Below are positions 33,868 through 42,722 of a stretch of 64,000 nucleotides of DNA, piece by piece. Positions within the stretch are counted from its first letter, which is position 1, and every line of letters begins with the position of its first letter. The position numbers and the translations under genes were made by a program. Source of the DNA: Streptomyces wuyuanensis (GTDB lineage Bacteria > Actinomycetota > Actinomycetes > Streptomycetales > Streptomycetaceae); NCBI RefSeq assembly GCF_900103455.1, contig NZ_FNHI01000014.1, forward strand, positions 124,001 to 188,000. The letters run 5' to 3'. Below the pieces are notes generated by a model. The model was not told the origin of the DNA, searched no databases, and worked only from the letters and a program-made list of their open reading frames with translations.

Positions 33868-34949
33868 AGGACCACCACCGAGCGCAGCACGTCGCCGGCG
33901 TGCATGCGGGCGAAGGCCTTCTCCACGTCGCCGAGTCCGATGGTCTCCGTGACGAACGCGTCGAGGTCGATCCGGCCCTGGAGATGCAGATCGACGAGCG
34001 TGGGGAAGTCGCGGGAGGGCAGGCAGTCCCCGTACCAGGAGGACTTGAGCGCGCCGCCCCGGCCGAAGACGTCGAGGAGCGGCAGGTCCAGCTTCATGTC
34101 GGGGGTGGGGACGCCGACGAGCACGACGGTGCCGGCGAGGTCGCGGGCGTAGAACGCCTGCCGGTACGTCTCGGGCCGGCCGACGGCGTCGATCACGACG
34201 TCGGCGCCGAAGCCGTCCGTGAGCCCGCGGATGGCCTCCACGGGGTCGCCGGTGCGGGAGTTGACGGTGTGGGTGGCGCCCATCGTCCTCGCGGTCTCGA
34301 GCTTCCGGTCGTCGACGTCCACGGCGATGATCGTGGTGGCTCCGGCCAGCCGCGCGCCGACGACGGCCCCGTCACCGACACCGCCGCAGCCGATGACGGC
34401 CACGGAGTCCCCGCGGCCCACCTGGCCGGTGTTGACGGCGGCGCCGATGCCAGCCATCACACCGCAACCGAGCAACCCCGCGGCGGCCGGGGAGATCTCC
34501 GGGTCGACCTTGGTGCACTGGCCGGCCGCGACGAGGGTCTTCTCGGCGAACGCGCCGATGCCCAGGGCGGGCGACAGTTCGGTGCCGTCCGTGAGGGTCA
34601 TCTTCTGCCGGGCGTTGTGGGTGTCGAAGCAGTACCAGGGGCGTCCGCGCCGGCAGGCGCGGCAGTGGCCGCACACGGCACGCCAGTTGAGGATCACGTA
34701 GTCGCCCGGTTCGACCTCGGTCACGCCGTCGCCGACCGACTCGACGACTCCGGCCGCCTCGTGCCCGAGGAGGAACGGGAAGTCGTCGTTGATCCCGCCC
34801 TGCTTGTAGTGCAGATCGGTGTGGCAGACCCCGCAGGCCTGTACCTTCACCACGGCTTCCCCGGGTCCCGGGTCGGGGACGACGATCGTCTCGACCCGCA
34901 CCGGTTCGTTCTTCCCGGGTGCGACCACACCTTGCACCTGCTGCGGCAT
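33864..34949 (-). CDS. S-(hydroxymethyl)mycothiol dehydrogenase (formaldehyde detoxification)
   Basis: A 361-residue zinc-dependent class III-type alcohol dehydrogenase. Catalytic-zinc motif CGVCHTDLHYKQGG (about 35), GHEAAGVVESVG, four structural Cys in CGHCRACRRGRPWYC (about 88-102) and the NAD-binding GCGGVGDGAVVGARLAG (about 193) are visible. The sequence MPQQVQGVVAPGKNEPV is characteristic of mycothiol-dependent formaldehyde dehydrogenase (MscR type). Formaldehyde reacts with mycothiol and the adduct is oxidised; the coupled MBL hydrolase presumably releases formate. ATG at 34949 after GGGCAGG. Confidence 0.9.
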   Translation of the reverse strand: MPQQVQGVVAPGKNEPVRVETIVVPDPGPGEAVVKVQACGVCHTDLHYKQGGINDDFPFLLGHEAAGVVESVGDGVTEVEPGDYVILNWRAVCGHCRACRRGRPWYCFDTHNARQKMTLTDGTELSPALGIGAFAEKTLVAAGQCTKVDPEISPAAAGLLGCGVMAGIGAAVNTGQVGRGDSVAVIGCGGVGDGAVVGARLAGATTIIAVDVDDRKLETARTMGATHTVNSRTGDPVEAIRGLTDGFGADVVIDAVGRPETYRQAFYARDLAGTVVLVGVPTPDMKLDLPLLDVFGRGGALKSSWYGDCLPSRDFPTLVDLHLQGRIDLDAFVTETIGLGDVEKAFARMHAGDVLRSVVVL

Positions 34950-35083
34950 TGCTGGACCTGCCCTTCGTCGCGCAGTGACGTCGTCACCCACTATGACGTG
35001 CGCGGGGGTTGGTCCGTGCGAGCCGGGCGCCGAAAACGCGTCCGCGGGCCCGAAGCGCCCGAAGCCAGGGCTCCGGGCACGGC

Positions 35084-35113
35084 GAGGCCCCCGCCGGTTG
35101 CGGCGGGGGCCTC
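35084..35113 (-). terminator. Terminator after the amino-acid permease gene
   Basis: A perfect 13-bp stem (GAGGCCCCCGCCG and complement) with a GTTG loop, 33 bp past the permease stop. Confidence 0.75.
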
Positions 35114-35145
35114 GTCCGGGTGGTGCGATGCGGCGGCCGGAGGTG

Positions 35146-36609
35146 TCAGACGCCCTGGCGCTCGGCGGCGATCCGCCGGACCCGGTTGCGGACCGTGAAC
35201 CAGCCCCCGACGAGGGCGAGTGCGATCAGCGGCAGGCAGTTGACGGTGGTGCGGCTGATCCCGCCGTCCATCCACATCAGGACGAGGACGGAGGCGAGGA
35301 AGACCAGCGTGACGATCTGCGTCCACGGGGCCCAGGGCAGCCGGTATGCCGGCCGGGTGAGGCGGCCTTCCCTGGCGCGGTTCACGAACAGCAGCGAGCA
35401 GACCATGATCATGCCCCAGGTGCCGATGATGCCGATCGAGGCGAAGTTCAGCACCAGCTCGAAGGCGTCACCCGGCATCACGTAGTTCAGGAAGACGCCG
35501 ACGATGCCGAAGCCCGCGGTGAGCAGGATGCCGCCGTAGGGGACGCCGCCCTTGTTCATCACGCCGGTGAACTTCGGCGCGGAGCCCGAGATCGACATCG
35601 AGCGCAGGATCCGGCCGGTGGAGTAGAGGCCGGAGTTCAGGCTGGAGAGCGCGGCGGTGAGCACCACGAGGTTCATGATGCTCGCGGCGCCGGGGATGCC
35701 GAGCTTGTTGAAGACGGTGACGAAGGGGCTCTGGTCGCCGGTGAAGGCCGTGTACGGCAGCAGCAGGGAGAGCAGCACCACGGAGCCGACGTAGAACAGG
35801 GCGACGCGCCACATGATCGAGTTGATCGCCTTCGGCATGATCTTCTCGGGGTTCTCGGTCTCACCGGCGGCGACGCCGCACAGCTCGACGGAGGCGTAGG
35901 CGAAAACAACGCCCTGGATGAGCAGCAGCATCGGCATGACGCCGCTCGGGAAGATGCCGCCGTTGTCCGTGATGGTGGACAGGCCCGGCGTGTGGCCGCC
36001 GACCTCGTGCTGCGTGACGACGAGGAAGATGCCGATCAGCATGAAGAGCACCAGCGCGCCGACCTTGATGATCGCGAACCAGAACTCCATCTCGCCGAAG
36101 TACTTCACCGAGATCAGGTTGGCGGTGAGGACCACGGCGAGGGCGATCAGCGCGAGCACCCACTGCGGGACGTCGCTGAACGCCGACCAGTAGTGGGCGA
36201 AGACCGCGGCCGCGGTGATGTCCGCGATGGCGGTGGTCGACCAGTTCAGGAAGTACAGCCAGCCCGCGGTGAAGGCGCCCTTCTCGCCCATGAACTCACG
36301 GGCGTAGGAGACGAAGGCGCCGGAGGAGGGCCGGTAGAGGACCAGTTCGCCGAGCGCGCGGACGACGAAGAACGCGAAGATGCCGCAGAGGGCGTACGCG
36401 ATGAAGAGCGACGGGCCGGCGCTGGCCATCCGGCCGCCCGCTCCGAGGAAGAGGCCCGTACCGATGGCGCCGCCGATGGCGATCATGTTGATGTGCCGCG
36501 ACTTGAGGTCCTTGCGGTACCCGGCGTCTCCGGCGTCCACGTGGGGGGTGCCGGTGGCCGGGGTTCCGGCGACAGGCGTATCGGCCGCAGTCATGGTGCG
36601 GTCACTCAT
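35146..36609 (-). CDS. Amino-acid permease (APC superfamily, asparagine/GABA-permease type)
   Basis: A 487-residue transporter with twelve predicted helices. The first helix carries the AAT-family signature KSRHINMIAIGGAIGTGLFL (about 36-55); SSGAFVSYAREFMG and ASVELCGVAAGETENPEK are typical of AnsP/GabP relatives. It has a 30-residue Thr/Pro-rich cytosolic N-terminus. Two Met starts (36609, 36594) are possible. A perfect CTCAGA-N6-TCTGAG palindrome lies upstream at 36770-36787. Asparagine is the best substrate guess. Confidence 0.88.
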   Translation of the reverse strand: MSDRTMTAADTPVAGTPATGTPHVDAGDAGYRKDLKSRHINMIAIGGAIGTGLFLGAGGRMASAGPSLFIAYALCGIFAFFVVRALGELVLYRPSSGAFVSYAREFMGEKGAFTAGWLYFLNWSTTAIADITAAAVFAHYWSAFSDVPQWVLALIALAVVLTANLISVKYFGEMEFWFAIIKVGALVLFMLIGIFLVVTQHEVGGHTPGLSTITDNGGIFPSGVMPMLLLIQGVVFAYASVELCGVAAGETENPEKIMPKAINSIMWRVALFYVGSVVLLSLLLPYTAFTGDQSPFVTVFNKLGIPGAASIMNLVVLTAALSSLNSGLYSTGRILRSMSISGSAPKFTGVMNKGGVPYGGILLTAGFGIVGVFLNYVMPGDAFELVLNFASIGIIGTWGMIMVCSLLFVNRAREGRLTRPAYRLPWAPWTQIVTLVFLASVLVLMWMDGGISRTTVNCLPLIALALVGGWFTVRNRVRRIAAERQGV

Positions 36610-36769
36610 GTAGGTGTTCGCCTTCGTGAGGGGGTGTGCGGTACCGGAATCGCTCCGGCGGCCTTCCTGCGGTGCGGAGGTGGGTCACCGCGGCGAGGCA
36701 GGGCGGGCGCAGACGGCCCGACACCACATGGTCAGGGCAACCCTGGGATTTTGGCAGTGGCGAACCTCA

Positions 36770-36787
36770 CTCAGACACATATCTGAG
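36770..36787. promoter_or_regulatory. Palindromic operator candidate before the permease gene
   Basis: CTCAGACACATATCTGAG: perfect 6-bp arms separated by 6 nt, with a partial third copy (TTCAGAGGT, 36792-36800). It lies about 160 bp before the permease start in an AT-rich pocket. No cognate regulator is identified. Confidence 0.5.
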
Positions 36788-36851
36788 GTATTTCAGAGGT
36801 TTCGACAAGGTGAAGCAAGGTCATGCGGCGCACCAGCGAGTGGTGGCTCCC

Positions 36852-37553
36852 TCAGGGGGCGAGGACGTCCAGCTCCTGGAGGGCCCCGACGGTGATCTCC
36901 CGGGTCAGTCGCTCGGCACGCTCCGCGTCGCCTTCGCGAACGGCTTCGGCGACCTGGACGTGGAGGGTGACGGCGGCCGGGTCCGGGTCCTCGAACATCA
37001 CCTGGTGGTGGGTGCGTCCCGTGAGCACCTCGGCCACGACGTCGCCGAGGCGGGCGAACATCTCGTTGCCGGAGGCGCTGAGCACGATGCGGTGGAAGGC
37101 GATGTCGTGCTTGAGGTAGCCCTCCAGTTGACGGCCGCGGGAGGTGGCGACCATGCCGAGGGCGCACTCGGTGAGCGCTGCGCACTGGTCGGCCGTGGCG
37201 TTGCGGGCGGCGAGCCCGGCGGCGACCGGCTCGATCGCGGAGCGGAGCACGGTCAGGGAGCGCAGCTGGCGGGGCCGGTCGGCGCCGGCGAGCCGCCAGC
37301 GGATGACGCGCGGGTCGTAGACGTTCCACTCGTCGGCCGGCCGGACGGTGACCCCGACGCGGCGCCGGGACTCGACGAGGTGCATCGACTCCAACACCCG
37401 GACCACTTCACGGACCACGGTGCGCGAGACGTCGAAGCGCTGGGCCACCTCGTCGGTGCGCAACACGCTCGCGGGCGGGTACTCGCCCGCGGTGATCGCC
37501 AGGCCGAGGCTGTCCAGAACGCGTGTGTGCAGCCCGTGGCCCTCTGTGGTCAT
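36852..37553 (-). CDS. gntR: GntR-family (FadR subfamily) regulator of gluconate genes
   Basis: A 233-residue repressor: winged helix-turn-helix (about 8-70; RTDEVAQRFDVSRTVVREVV) and an FCD helical ligand domain (about 90-225) with a metal-binding-type DIAFHRIVLSASGNEM. It is divergent from gntK-gntP and so probably the gluconate-responsive repressor of that operon. ATG at 37553 lacks a ribosome site but has TACCCT 6 nt upstream (possible leaderless start). Confidence 0.9.
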   Translation of the reverse strand: MTTEGHGLHTRVLDSLGLAITAGEYPPASVLRTDEVAQRFDVSRTVVREVVRVLESMHLVESRRRVGVTVRPADEWNVYDPRVIRWRLAGADRPRQLRSLTVLRSAIEPVAAGLAARNATADQCAALTECALGMVATSRGRQLEGYLKHDIAFHRIVLSASGNEMFARLGDVVAEVLTGRTHHQVMFEDPDPAAVTLHVQVAEAVREGDAERAERLTREITVGALQELDVLAP

Positions 37554-37589
37554 GGGCCAAGGGTACGGGGCACCACTCGTGAAGAAAAA

Positions 37590-37628
37590 GTATGACGTTT
37601 ATGTCTCAGGCTCTTGAATAAGTCGTAC
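37590..37628. promoter_or_regulatory. Divergent gntR/gntK control region
   Basis: AT-rich sequence between the divergent genes with an inverted pair GTATGAC (37590-37596) and GTCGTAC (37622-37628; one mismatch). It also contains TTGAAT and TAATAG hexamers, but with spacing that does not make a clean promoter. Candidate GntR operator. Confidence 0.4.
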
Positions 37629-37705
37629 CTAATAGGTTTCAGTAGCGCACGGCCCGGCGTCCGACCGACGTCCGGGCCGATGTCGACGAGGACAGCGAGG
37701 CACCT

Positions 37706-38215
37706 ATGAGCACCCCCCACGTGGTTGTGGTGATGGGCGTGGCAGGGACCGGCAAGACCACCATCGGTCCCCTGATCGCCGAGGCACTGGGCGTTCCCTA
37801 CGCCGAGGGCGACGACTTCCATCCCGCGGACAACATCGCCAAGATGTCCGCCGGCATCCCGCTGGACGACGCCGACCGCGCGCCCTGGCTGGACGCCATC
37901 GGCCGCTGGGCACACGGCAGGGCCGGTCTCGGCGGAGTCGTCAGCTGCTCCGCGCTCAAGCGGATCTACCGCGACCGGCTGCGGGCCGCCGCACCGGACG
38001 TCGAGTTCCTCCACCTGACCGGCGACCGTGCGCTGATCGAGCGCCGGATGACCGAGCGCAAGGGACACTTCATGCCCACCGCGCTGCTCGACTCGCAGTT
38101 CGCCACCCTGCAGCCGCTGCAGGACGACGAGGCCGGCGTCGCCGTCGACGTCTCCGGCTCCCCCCAGGAAATCACCGAGCGGGCCGTCGCCGCGCTGCGC
38201 CGGCTCGAGGACTGA
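37706..38215 (+). CDS. gntK: Gluconokinase
   Basis: Phosphorylates D-gluconate to 6-phosphogluconate for the pentose phosphate pathway. The 169-residue P-loop kinase has Walker A GVAGTGKTT (residues 11-19), the family motif EGDDFHPADNIAKMSAGIPL (about 35-54) and SCSALKRIYRDRLR. Nine bp separate it from gntP, so the two are cotranscribed. Confidence 0.95.
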   Translation: MSTPHVVVVMGVAGTGKTTIGPLIAEALGVPYAEGDDFHPADNIAKMSAGIPLDDADRAPWLDAIGRWAHGRAGLGGVVSCSALKRIYRDRLRAAAPDVEFLHLTGDRALIERRMTERKGHFMPTALLDSQFATLQPLQDDEAGVAVDVSGSPQEITERAVAALRRLED

Positions 38216-38224
38216 GGAATCACC

Positions 38225-39622
38225 GTGACCCGTCTCAGCGTCGAGATGCTGGCAGCGGACGCCGCCGAACCGATCACCTCGGCGGGCGACGCACAGCTCG
38301 GCATAGCCGTACTCGCCGGCATCGCCGTCATCGTCGTGCTCATCACCCGGTTCAAACTGCACGCCTTTCTGGCGCTGACGATCGGCTCACTGGCGCTCGG
38401 CGCCCTCGCCGGTGCCCCGCTGGGCAAGACGATCGTGTCGTTCACCACCGGACTGGGCACCACCGTCGCCGGTGTCGGCGTACTGATCGCGCTGGGCGCG
38501 ATCCTCGGCAAACTGCTCGCCGACTCCGGCGGCGCCGACGAGATCGTCGACACGATCCTCGCGAAGGCCGGCGGCCGGGCGATGCCGTGGGCGATGGTCC
38601 TGATCGCCTCGATCATCGGCCTGCCCCTCTTCTTCGAGGTCGGCATCGTCCTGCTGATCCCCGTCGTGCTGATGGTCGCCAAGCGCGGCAACTACTCGCT
38701 GATGCGGATCGGCATCCCGGCCCTCGCCGGGCTCTCCGTGATGCACGGCCTCATCCCGCCCCACCCCGGCCCGCTCGTGGCGATCGACGCGATCGGCGCC
38801 AACCTGGGCGTCACCCTGGCCCTCGGCCTCGTCGTCGCGATACCCACCGTCGTCATCGCCGGTCCGCTGTTCTCCAAGTACGCGGCCCGCTGGGTGGACA
38901 TCGAGGCGCCCGAGGGCATGATCCCGCAGCGGGCGACCGAGGACCTGGAGAAGCGTCCGAGCTTCGGGGCCACGGTCTCCACCGTGCTGCTGCCGGTCGT
39001 CCTGATGATGACCCACGCGCTGGTGGAGATCGTCGTCGACGACCCCGAGAACCCCCTCCAGCGGGTCACCGCCGTCATCGGCTCCCCGCTGATCGCCCTG
39101 CTCACCGCCGTGATCGTCGGCATGTTCACGCTGGGCCGCGCCGCCGGTTTCTCCAAGGAGCGGATCGGCACCACCGTCGAGAAGTCGCTCGCCCCGATCG
39201 CCGGCGTGCTGCTCATCGTCGGCGCGGGCGGTGGTTTCAAGACGACGCTGATCGACATCGGCGTCGGCCAGATGATCCTGGACTTCTCGAAGAACTGGGC
39301 CATCCCGACGCTGCTGCTGGCCTGGCTGATCGCGGTGGCGATCCGTCTGGCGACGGGCTCCGCGACCGTGGCGACGATCTCCGCGGCCGGTCTCGTCGCC
39401 CCGCTCGCCGCGGACATGGGCACCGCGGAGGCGGCTCTGCTCGTGCTCGCCATCGGCGCCGGCTCGCTCTTCTTCAGCCATGTCAACGACGCCGGATTCT
39501 GGCTGGTGAAGGAGTACTTCGGGATGAACGTCGGCCAGACGGTGAAGACCTGGTCGGTGATGGAGACCATCATCTCGGTGGTCGGCATCGTCTTCGTGCT
39601 GCTGCTGTCCCTCGTGCTGTAG
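38225..39622 (+). CDS. gntP: Gluconate:H+ symporter, GntP family
   Basis: A 465-residue polytopic membrane protein of the GntP family, with about 12 hydrophobic helices. Family landmarks are HGLIPPHPGPL (about 175-185), ATGSATVATISAAGL and FFSHVNDAGFWLVKEYF near the C-terminus. It imports gluconate for gntK. GTG start at 38225, 9 bp after gntK. It ends 6 bp from the convergent cytochrome gene, with no terminator between. Confidence 0.95.
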   Translation: MTRLSVEMLAADAAEPITSAGDAQLGIAVLAGIAVIVVLITRFKLHAFLALTIGSLALGALAGAPLGKTIVSFTTGLGTTVAGVGVLIALGAILGKLLADSGGADEIVDTILAKAGGRAMPWAMVLIASIIGLPLFFEVGIVLLIPVVLMVAKRGNYSLMRIGIPALAGLSVMHGLIPPHPGPLVAIDAIGANLGVTLALGLVVAIPTVVIAGPLFSKYAARWVDIEAPEGMIPQRATEDLEKRPSFGATVSTVLLPVVLMMTHALVEIVVDDPENPLQRVTAVIGSPLIALLTAVIVGMFTLGRAAGFSKERIGTTVEKSLAPIAGVLLIVGAGGGFKTTLIDIGVGQMILDFSKNWAIPTLLLAWLIAVAIRLATGSATVATISAAGLVAPLAADMGTAEAALLVLAIGAGSLFFSHVNDAGFWLVKEYFGMNVGQTVKTWSVMETIISVVGIVFVLLLSLVL

Positions 39623-39628
39623 CGACGG

Positions 39629-40294
39629 TCAGTCCCGGTCGGGGTCCCACAGCGGGTGCTCCCGGCGGGCCCAAGGGCGCTCGACCGACCCGGTGCGCAT
39701 GCCGCGGCGTGCCTCCGGGTCGGCGAGCGCCTTCGCGATGTGGCCGGCCAGTACGACGCCGATGGTGAGCGCCAGCCAGTCGTGCACGAACGTCGCGCCG
39801 TTGCGCCAGACCAGCGGGGCGAGATGCGTGAACCACATCAGCAGCCCCGTGCCGAGCATCACCAGCACCGCGCCCGCGATCCACGCGGCGTACAGCTTCT
39901 GGCCGGCGTTGAACTTCCCTGCCGGGCGCCGGCCGGGGCCGTGCCGGCGGCGGAGCGCGGACCGCAGCCAGGTGCGGTCGTGCGGCCCGAAGCGGTTCAG
40001 CCGCCGCAGGTCCCTCCGGAACGCGCGGGAGGCCAGGCCCAGCAGGAACGGCACCGGGAGGAGCAGCCCCGACCACTCGTGCAGGGTCACCACGAGCCCG
40101 CGGCGGCCCACGAGTTCGGCGAGGCCCGGCACGTACAGGCACGCGGCCGTCGCGACGCACAGCAGCATCAGTGCCGCGGTGGCGCGGTGCACCAGGCGTT
40201 CGGCCGGGCTGAACCTCCGTACACGGTGCGGGGGTTCAGACGGTGGGGGCGTCGTCGCGGCCGTTCGACCGGCCGACCCAGGCGTCGATGTCAT
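39629..40294 (-). CDS. Cytochrome b-type membrane subunit paired with a molybdopterin enzyme
   Basis: A 221-residue integral membrane protein with four helices and haem-ligand-type His residues: RLVHRATA, TLHEWSG, FVHDWLA, AGHIAKAL. It resembles bacterial cytochrome b561/formate-dehydrogenase gamma subunits and would pass electrons to or from the molybdopterin enzyme encoded upstream. The ATG at 40294 has GGGAGGAG 7 nt upstream and lies inside the end of that gene (59-bp overlap), giving tight coupling. Confidence 0.8.
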   Translation of the reverse strand: MTSTPGSAGRTAATTPPPSEPPHRVRRFSPAERLVHRATAALMLLCVATAACLYVPGLAELVGRRGLVVTLHEWSGLLLPVPFLLGLASRAFRRDLRRLNRFGPHDRTWLRSALRRRHGPGRRPAGKFNAGQKLYAAWIAGAVLVMLGTGLLMWFTHLAPLVWRNGATFVHDWLALTIGVVLAGHIAKALADPEARRGMRTGSVERPWARREHPLWDPDRD

Positions 40295-41063
40295 AGCCTC
40301 GCTCCTCCCAGTACCCGGGGCGCACGTCACGGGTCAGGGAGATCCCGGAGAGCCATTTCGCGGACTTGTAGAAGTACATGGGCGCCACGTACAGCCGCAC
40401 CGGGCCGCCGTGCGCGTGGGAGAGCGGTTCGTCCCGCATCCGCAGACAGACCAGGACGTCGGAACGGCGGGCCTGGTCGAGCGTCAGGCTCTCGCTGTAC
40501 ACGCCGTCGAAGCAGGTGAAGCGGACCGCGCGGGCCTCCGGCCGTACGCCCACGGCGTCCAGCAGGTCCGCCAGCCGGACGCCCTCGAACGGGGTGTCGG
40601 GGACGCGCCAGCCCGTCACGCACTGGACGTCGCGCACGAGGCGGGTCTGCGGCAGCCTGCGCAGGGCGCCGAGGGTGAACTCGGTGGGCCGCTCGACCAG
40701 TCCGTCCACGGTGAGCCGGTAGTCGGCGGGGGTCCTCCGGGGCACGGACGCGGCGACCGAGTAGTAGCGGAAGCCGCCGCCGTTGGGCAGCAGTCCGGTG
40801 AGCTTGGTCGGGTCCTTGTCGGCGACCGACCCGAGGAAGGCTTCGAGACCGCGCTGGAGCCAGGGCGCGGCGGCGACACCGGCGGCGCCGAGGCCGAGCA
40901 CCGCGAGAACCGTGCGCCGCCCTACGGGCGTGCCCTCCGAGTCGGGGTCCGATGACGGCGGCCGGGCCGGGTCCCCCGAGGCGCCCGGGCCGGAGGGCGT
41001 GCCCGGATCCGGCGGCGGCGGGTCGGACGGCGCCGGACCCGGGGGCTGGGTGGTTTCGTTCAC
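40236..41063 (-). CDS. Molybdopterin-dependent oxidoreductase (sulfite oxidase / YedY-like)
   Basis: A 275-residue oxidoreductase of the sulfite-oxidase fold. After a 45-residue Pro/Ser-rich leader comes a twin-arginine-like GRRTVLAVLGLGAAGVAAAP signal or anchor, then the Mo domain with the Cys ligand in VQCVTGWRVPDTPF (about 145) and the PVRLYVAPMYFYKSAKWL cofactor segment (about 225). Paired with the cytochrome b gene, it is organised like MsrP-MsrQ or periplasmic oxidoreductase systems. GTG at 41063. Physiological substrate unknown. Confidence 0.85.
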   Translation of the reverse strand: MNETTQPPGPAPSDPPPPDPGTPSGPGASGDPARPPSSDPDSEGTPVGRRTVLAVLGLGAAGVAAAPWLQRGLEAFLGSVADKDPTKLTGLLPNGGGFRYYSVAASVPRRTPADYRLTVDGLVERPTEFTLGALRRLPQTRLVRDVQCVTGWRVPDTPFEGVRLADLLDAVGVRPEARAVRFTCFDGVYSESLTLDQARRSDVLVCLRMRDEPLSHAHGGPVRLYVAPMYFYKSAKWLSGISLTRDVRPGYWEERGYDIDAWVGRSNGRDDAPTV

Positions 41064-41126
41064 CCTTCGATTCGAGCACCCGCGGCCCCCAGGATCCAGG
41101 GGCCGCGGATGTCCGTCAGAATTCCG

Positions 41127-42692
41127 TCACACCTGGGCGGCGGGCGCGGGTTCCGTCCCCGCGGCCTGCTCCAGCCGGAAGGCCTCGTTGCCGAGCCCGA
41201 TCCGGGCGTGCACTTCGGGCCGTACGGACTTCAGGACCAGGCCGTAGACCAGCCCGCCGGCCAGGGAGGCGCCGATGATGCCGGGCAGGATCCAGCTCAG
41301 CGAGGAGCCGGGACCGGCGCCGATCAGGACGTCGAAGTCCTTCACCGTGTAGACGGCGATCGCGAGCAGCGCGAGTCCCGCGAGGCCGGAGCAGACGAGC
41401 CGCCAGGCCTGCGGGCCGGCCGCGCCGCGGCGTACGAAGAAGGCGATCACCGCGAAGGAGGCCGCCGCCATCAGCAGGATGACCCCGAGGGCCCCGATGT
41501 TGCCCATCCAGGTGAACAGGCGCAGCACCGGCGTGGTCGGATCACCTGCGGGCATGGCGTCGGTGGCGGCGAAGGTCACGATCACCGCGACGGAGACGAC
41601 GGACTGGAGCACCGAGCCGGTGGCGGGGGCGCCGCTCGTACGGTTCGTCCGGCCGAAGCCGGCGGGCAGCAGGCCCTCCCGGCCCATGGCGAACGCGTAC
41701 CGGGCGACGACGTTGTGGAAACTGAGCAGCGCCGCGAACATGCCGGTCACGAAAAGGACGTGCAGCACGTCGGTGAAGGTGGCGCCGAGCCGGCTGCCGG
41801 TGAGCGAGAACAGCAGCCCCGGGCCCTGCTCGGCCGCCTCGCGGGTGACCGCGCCGGGACCGGTGGCGACGGTGAGCGCCCAAGCGCTGAGGGCGAGGAA
41901 CAGCGCGGCGTAGCCCACGGCGAGGAACATCACGCGCGAGACGACGACCTGGGGGCGGCTGGTCTCCTCCGCGTACACCGGGGACTGCTCGAAGCCGACG
42001 AACGCGGCGATGCAGAAGCACAGGGCGGTGCCGAGGCCCGCGCCGGTGAGGGTGCCGGGGTCGAAGGCGCTCAGGGAGAGGCCCTCGGGGCCGGGGTCGG
42101 TGACGGCGGCGACGTCGAAGACGACGACGAGGGCGCACTCGACCACGAGGAGGACACCGAGCACCTTGGCGTTGAGGTCGATCTTCAGCCAGCCCAGCAC
42201 GGCGACGGCGGCGGCGGCGGCGAGCGCGGGGACCCACCAGGCGACGGTCAGGTCGAGGTGGGCGGCGAGCAGCCCCGAGACCTCGAAGCCGAGGATGCCG
42301 TAGATGCCGACCTGCATCGCGCTGTACGCGACGAGGGCGACGAGCGCGGCCCCGGCGCCCGAGGTGGGGCCGAGACCGCGGGCTATGTAGGCGTAGAAGG
42401 CACCGGCGTTGTGGACGTGGCGGCTCATCTCGGCGTAGCCGACGCTGAACAGCATCAGGACGACACCGAGGACGACGTACAGCAGGGGCTGTCCGACGAT
42501 GCCCATCACGCCGTAGACGGTGGGCATGACCCCGGCCACGACCATCAGCGGTGCGCTGGCGGCGAGGACCGAGAGGAGCAGGCCCGCGGTCCCGAGCCGG
42601 TCGGCGCGCAGCGCCCGTTCCTGGCCTTTGTAGGTGTTGATATCGCTCGTGCTGGTGGCGCTCGTGCTGGTGCTCGAACTGGCCGGCGGCAT
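41127..42692 (-). CDS. APC-family permease
   Basis: A 521-residue transporter with 12-14 hydrophobic helices, APC superfamily (amino acid/polyamine/organocation type). Recognisable are LSVLAASAPLMVVAGVMPTV (helix 1), AAFVGFEQSPVYAEET (helix 6 region, substrate-contact motif) and FHNVVARYAFAMGREGLLP. The N-terminus is a Ser/Thr-rich tail. ATG at 42692 after GAAGGGA. Substrate unknown. Confidence 0.87.
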   Translation of the reverse strand: MPPASSSTSTSATSTSDINTYKGQERALRADRLGTAGLLLSVLAASAPLMVVAGVMPTVYGVMGIVGQPLLYVVLGVVLMLFSVGYAEMSRHVHNAGAFYAYIARGLGPTSGAGAALVALVAYSAMQVGIYGILGFEVSGLLAAHLDLTVAWWVPALAAAAAVAVLGWLKIDLNAKVLGVLLVVECALVVVFDVAAVTDPGPEGLSLSAFDPGTLTGAGLGTALCFCIAAFVGFEQSPVYAEETSRPQVVVSRVMFLAVGYAALFLALSAWALTVATGPGAVTREAAEQGPGLLFSLTGSRLGATFTDVLHVLFVTGMFAALLSFHNVVARYAFAMGREGLLPAGFGRTNRTSGAPATGSVLQSVVSVAVIVTFAATDAMPAGDPTTPVLRLFTWMGNIGALGVILLMAAASFAVIAFFVRRGAAGPQAWRLVCSGLAGLALLAIAVYTVKDFDVLIGAGPGSSLSWILPGIIGASLAGGLVYGLVLKSVRPEVHARIGLGNEAFRLEQAAGTEPAPAAQV

Positions 42693-42722
42693 GGCGGGGC
42701 GGTCCCTTCGGGGATGGGTGGT

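Noticed and set aside
34819..36786. 655-codon plus-strand frame over the permease
   Set aside because: Composition (His, Asp, Glu, Gln and Arg repeats) is that of the reverse complement of a membrane protein gene.
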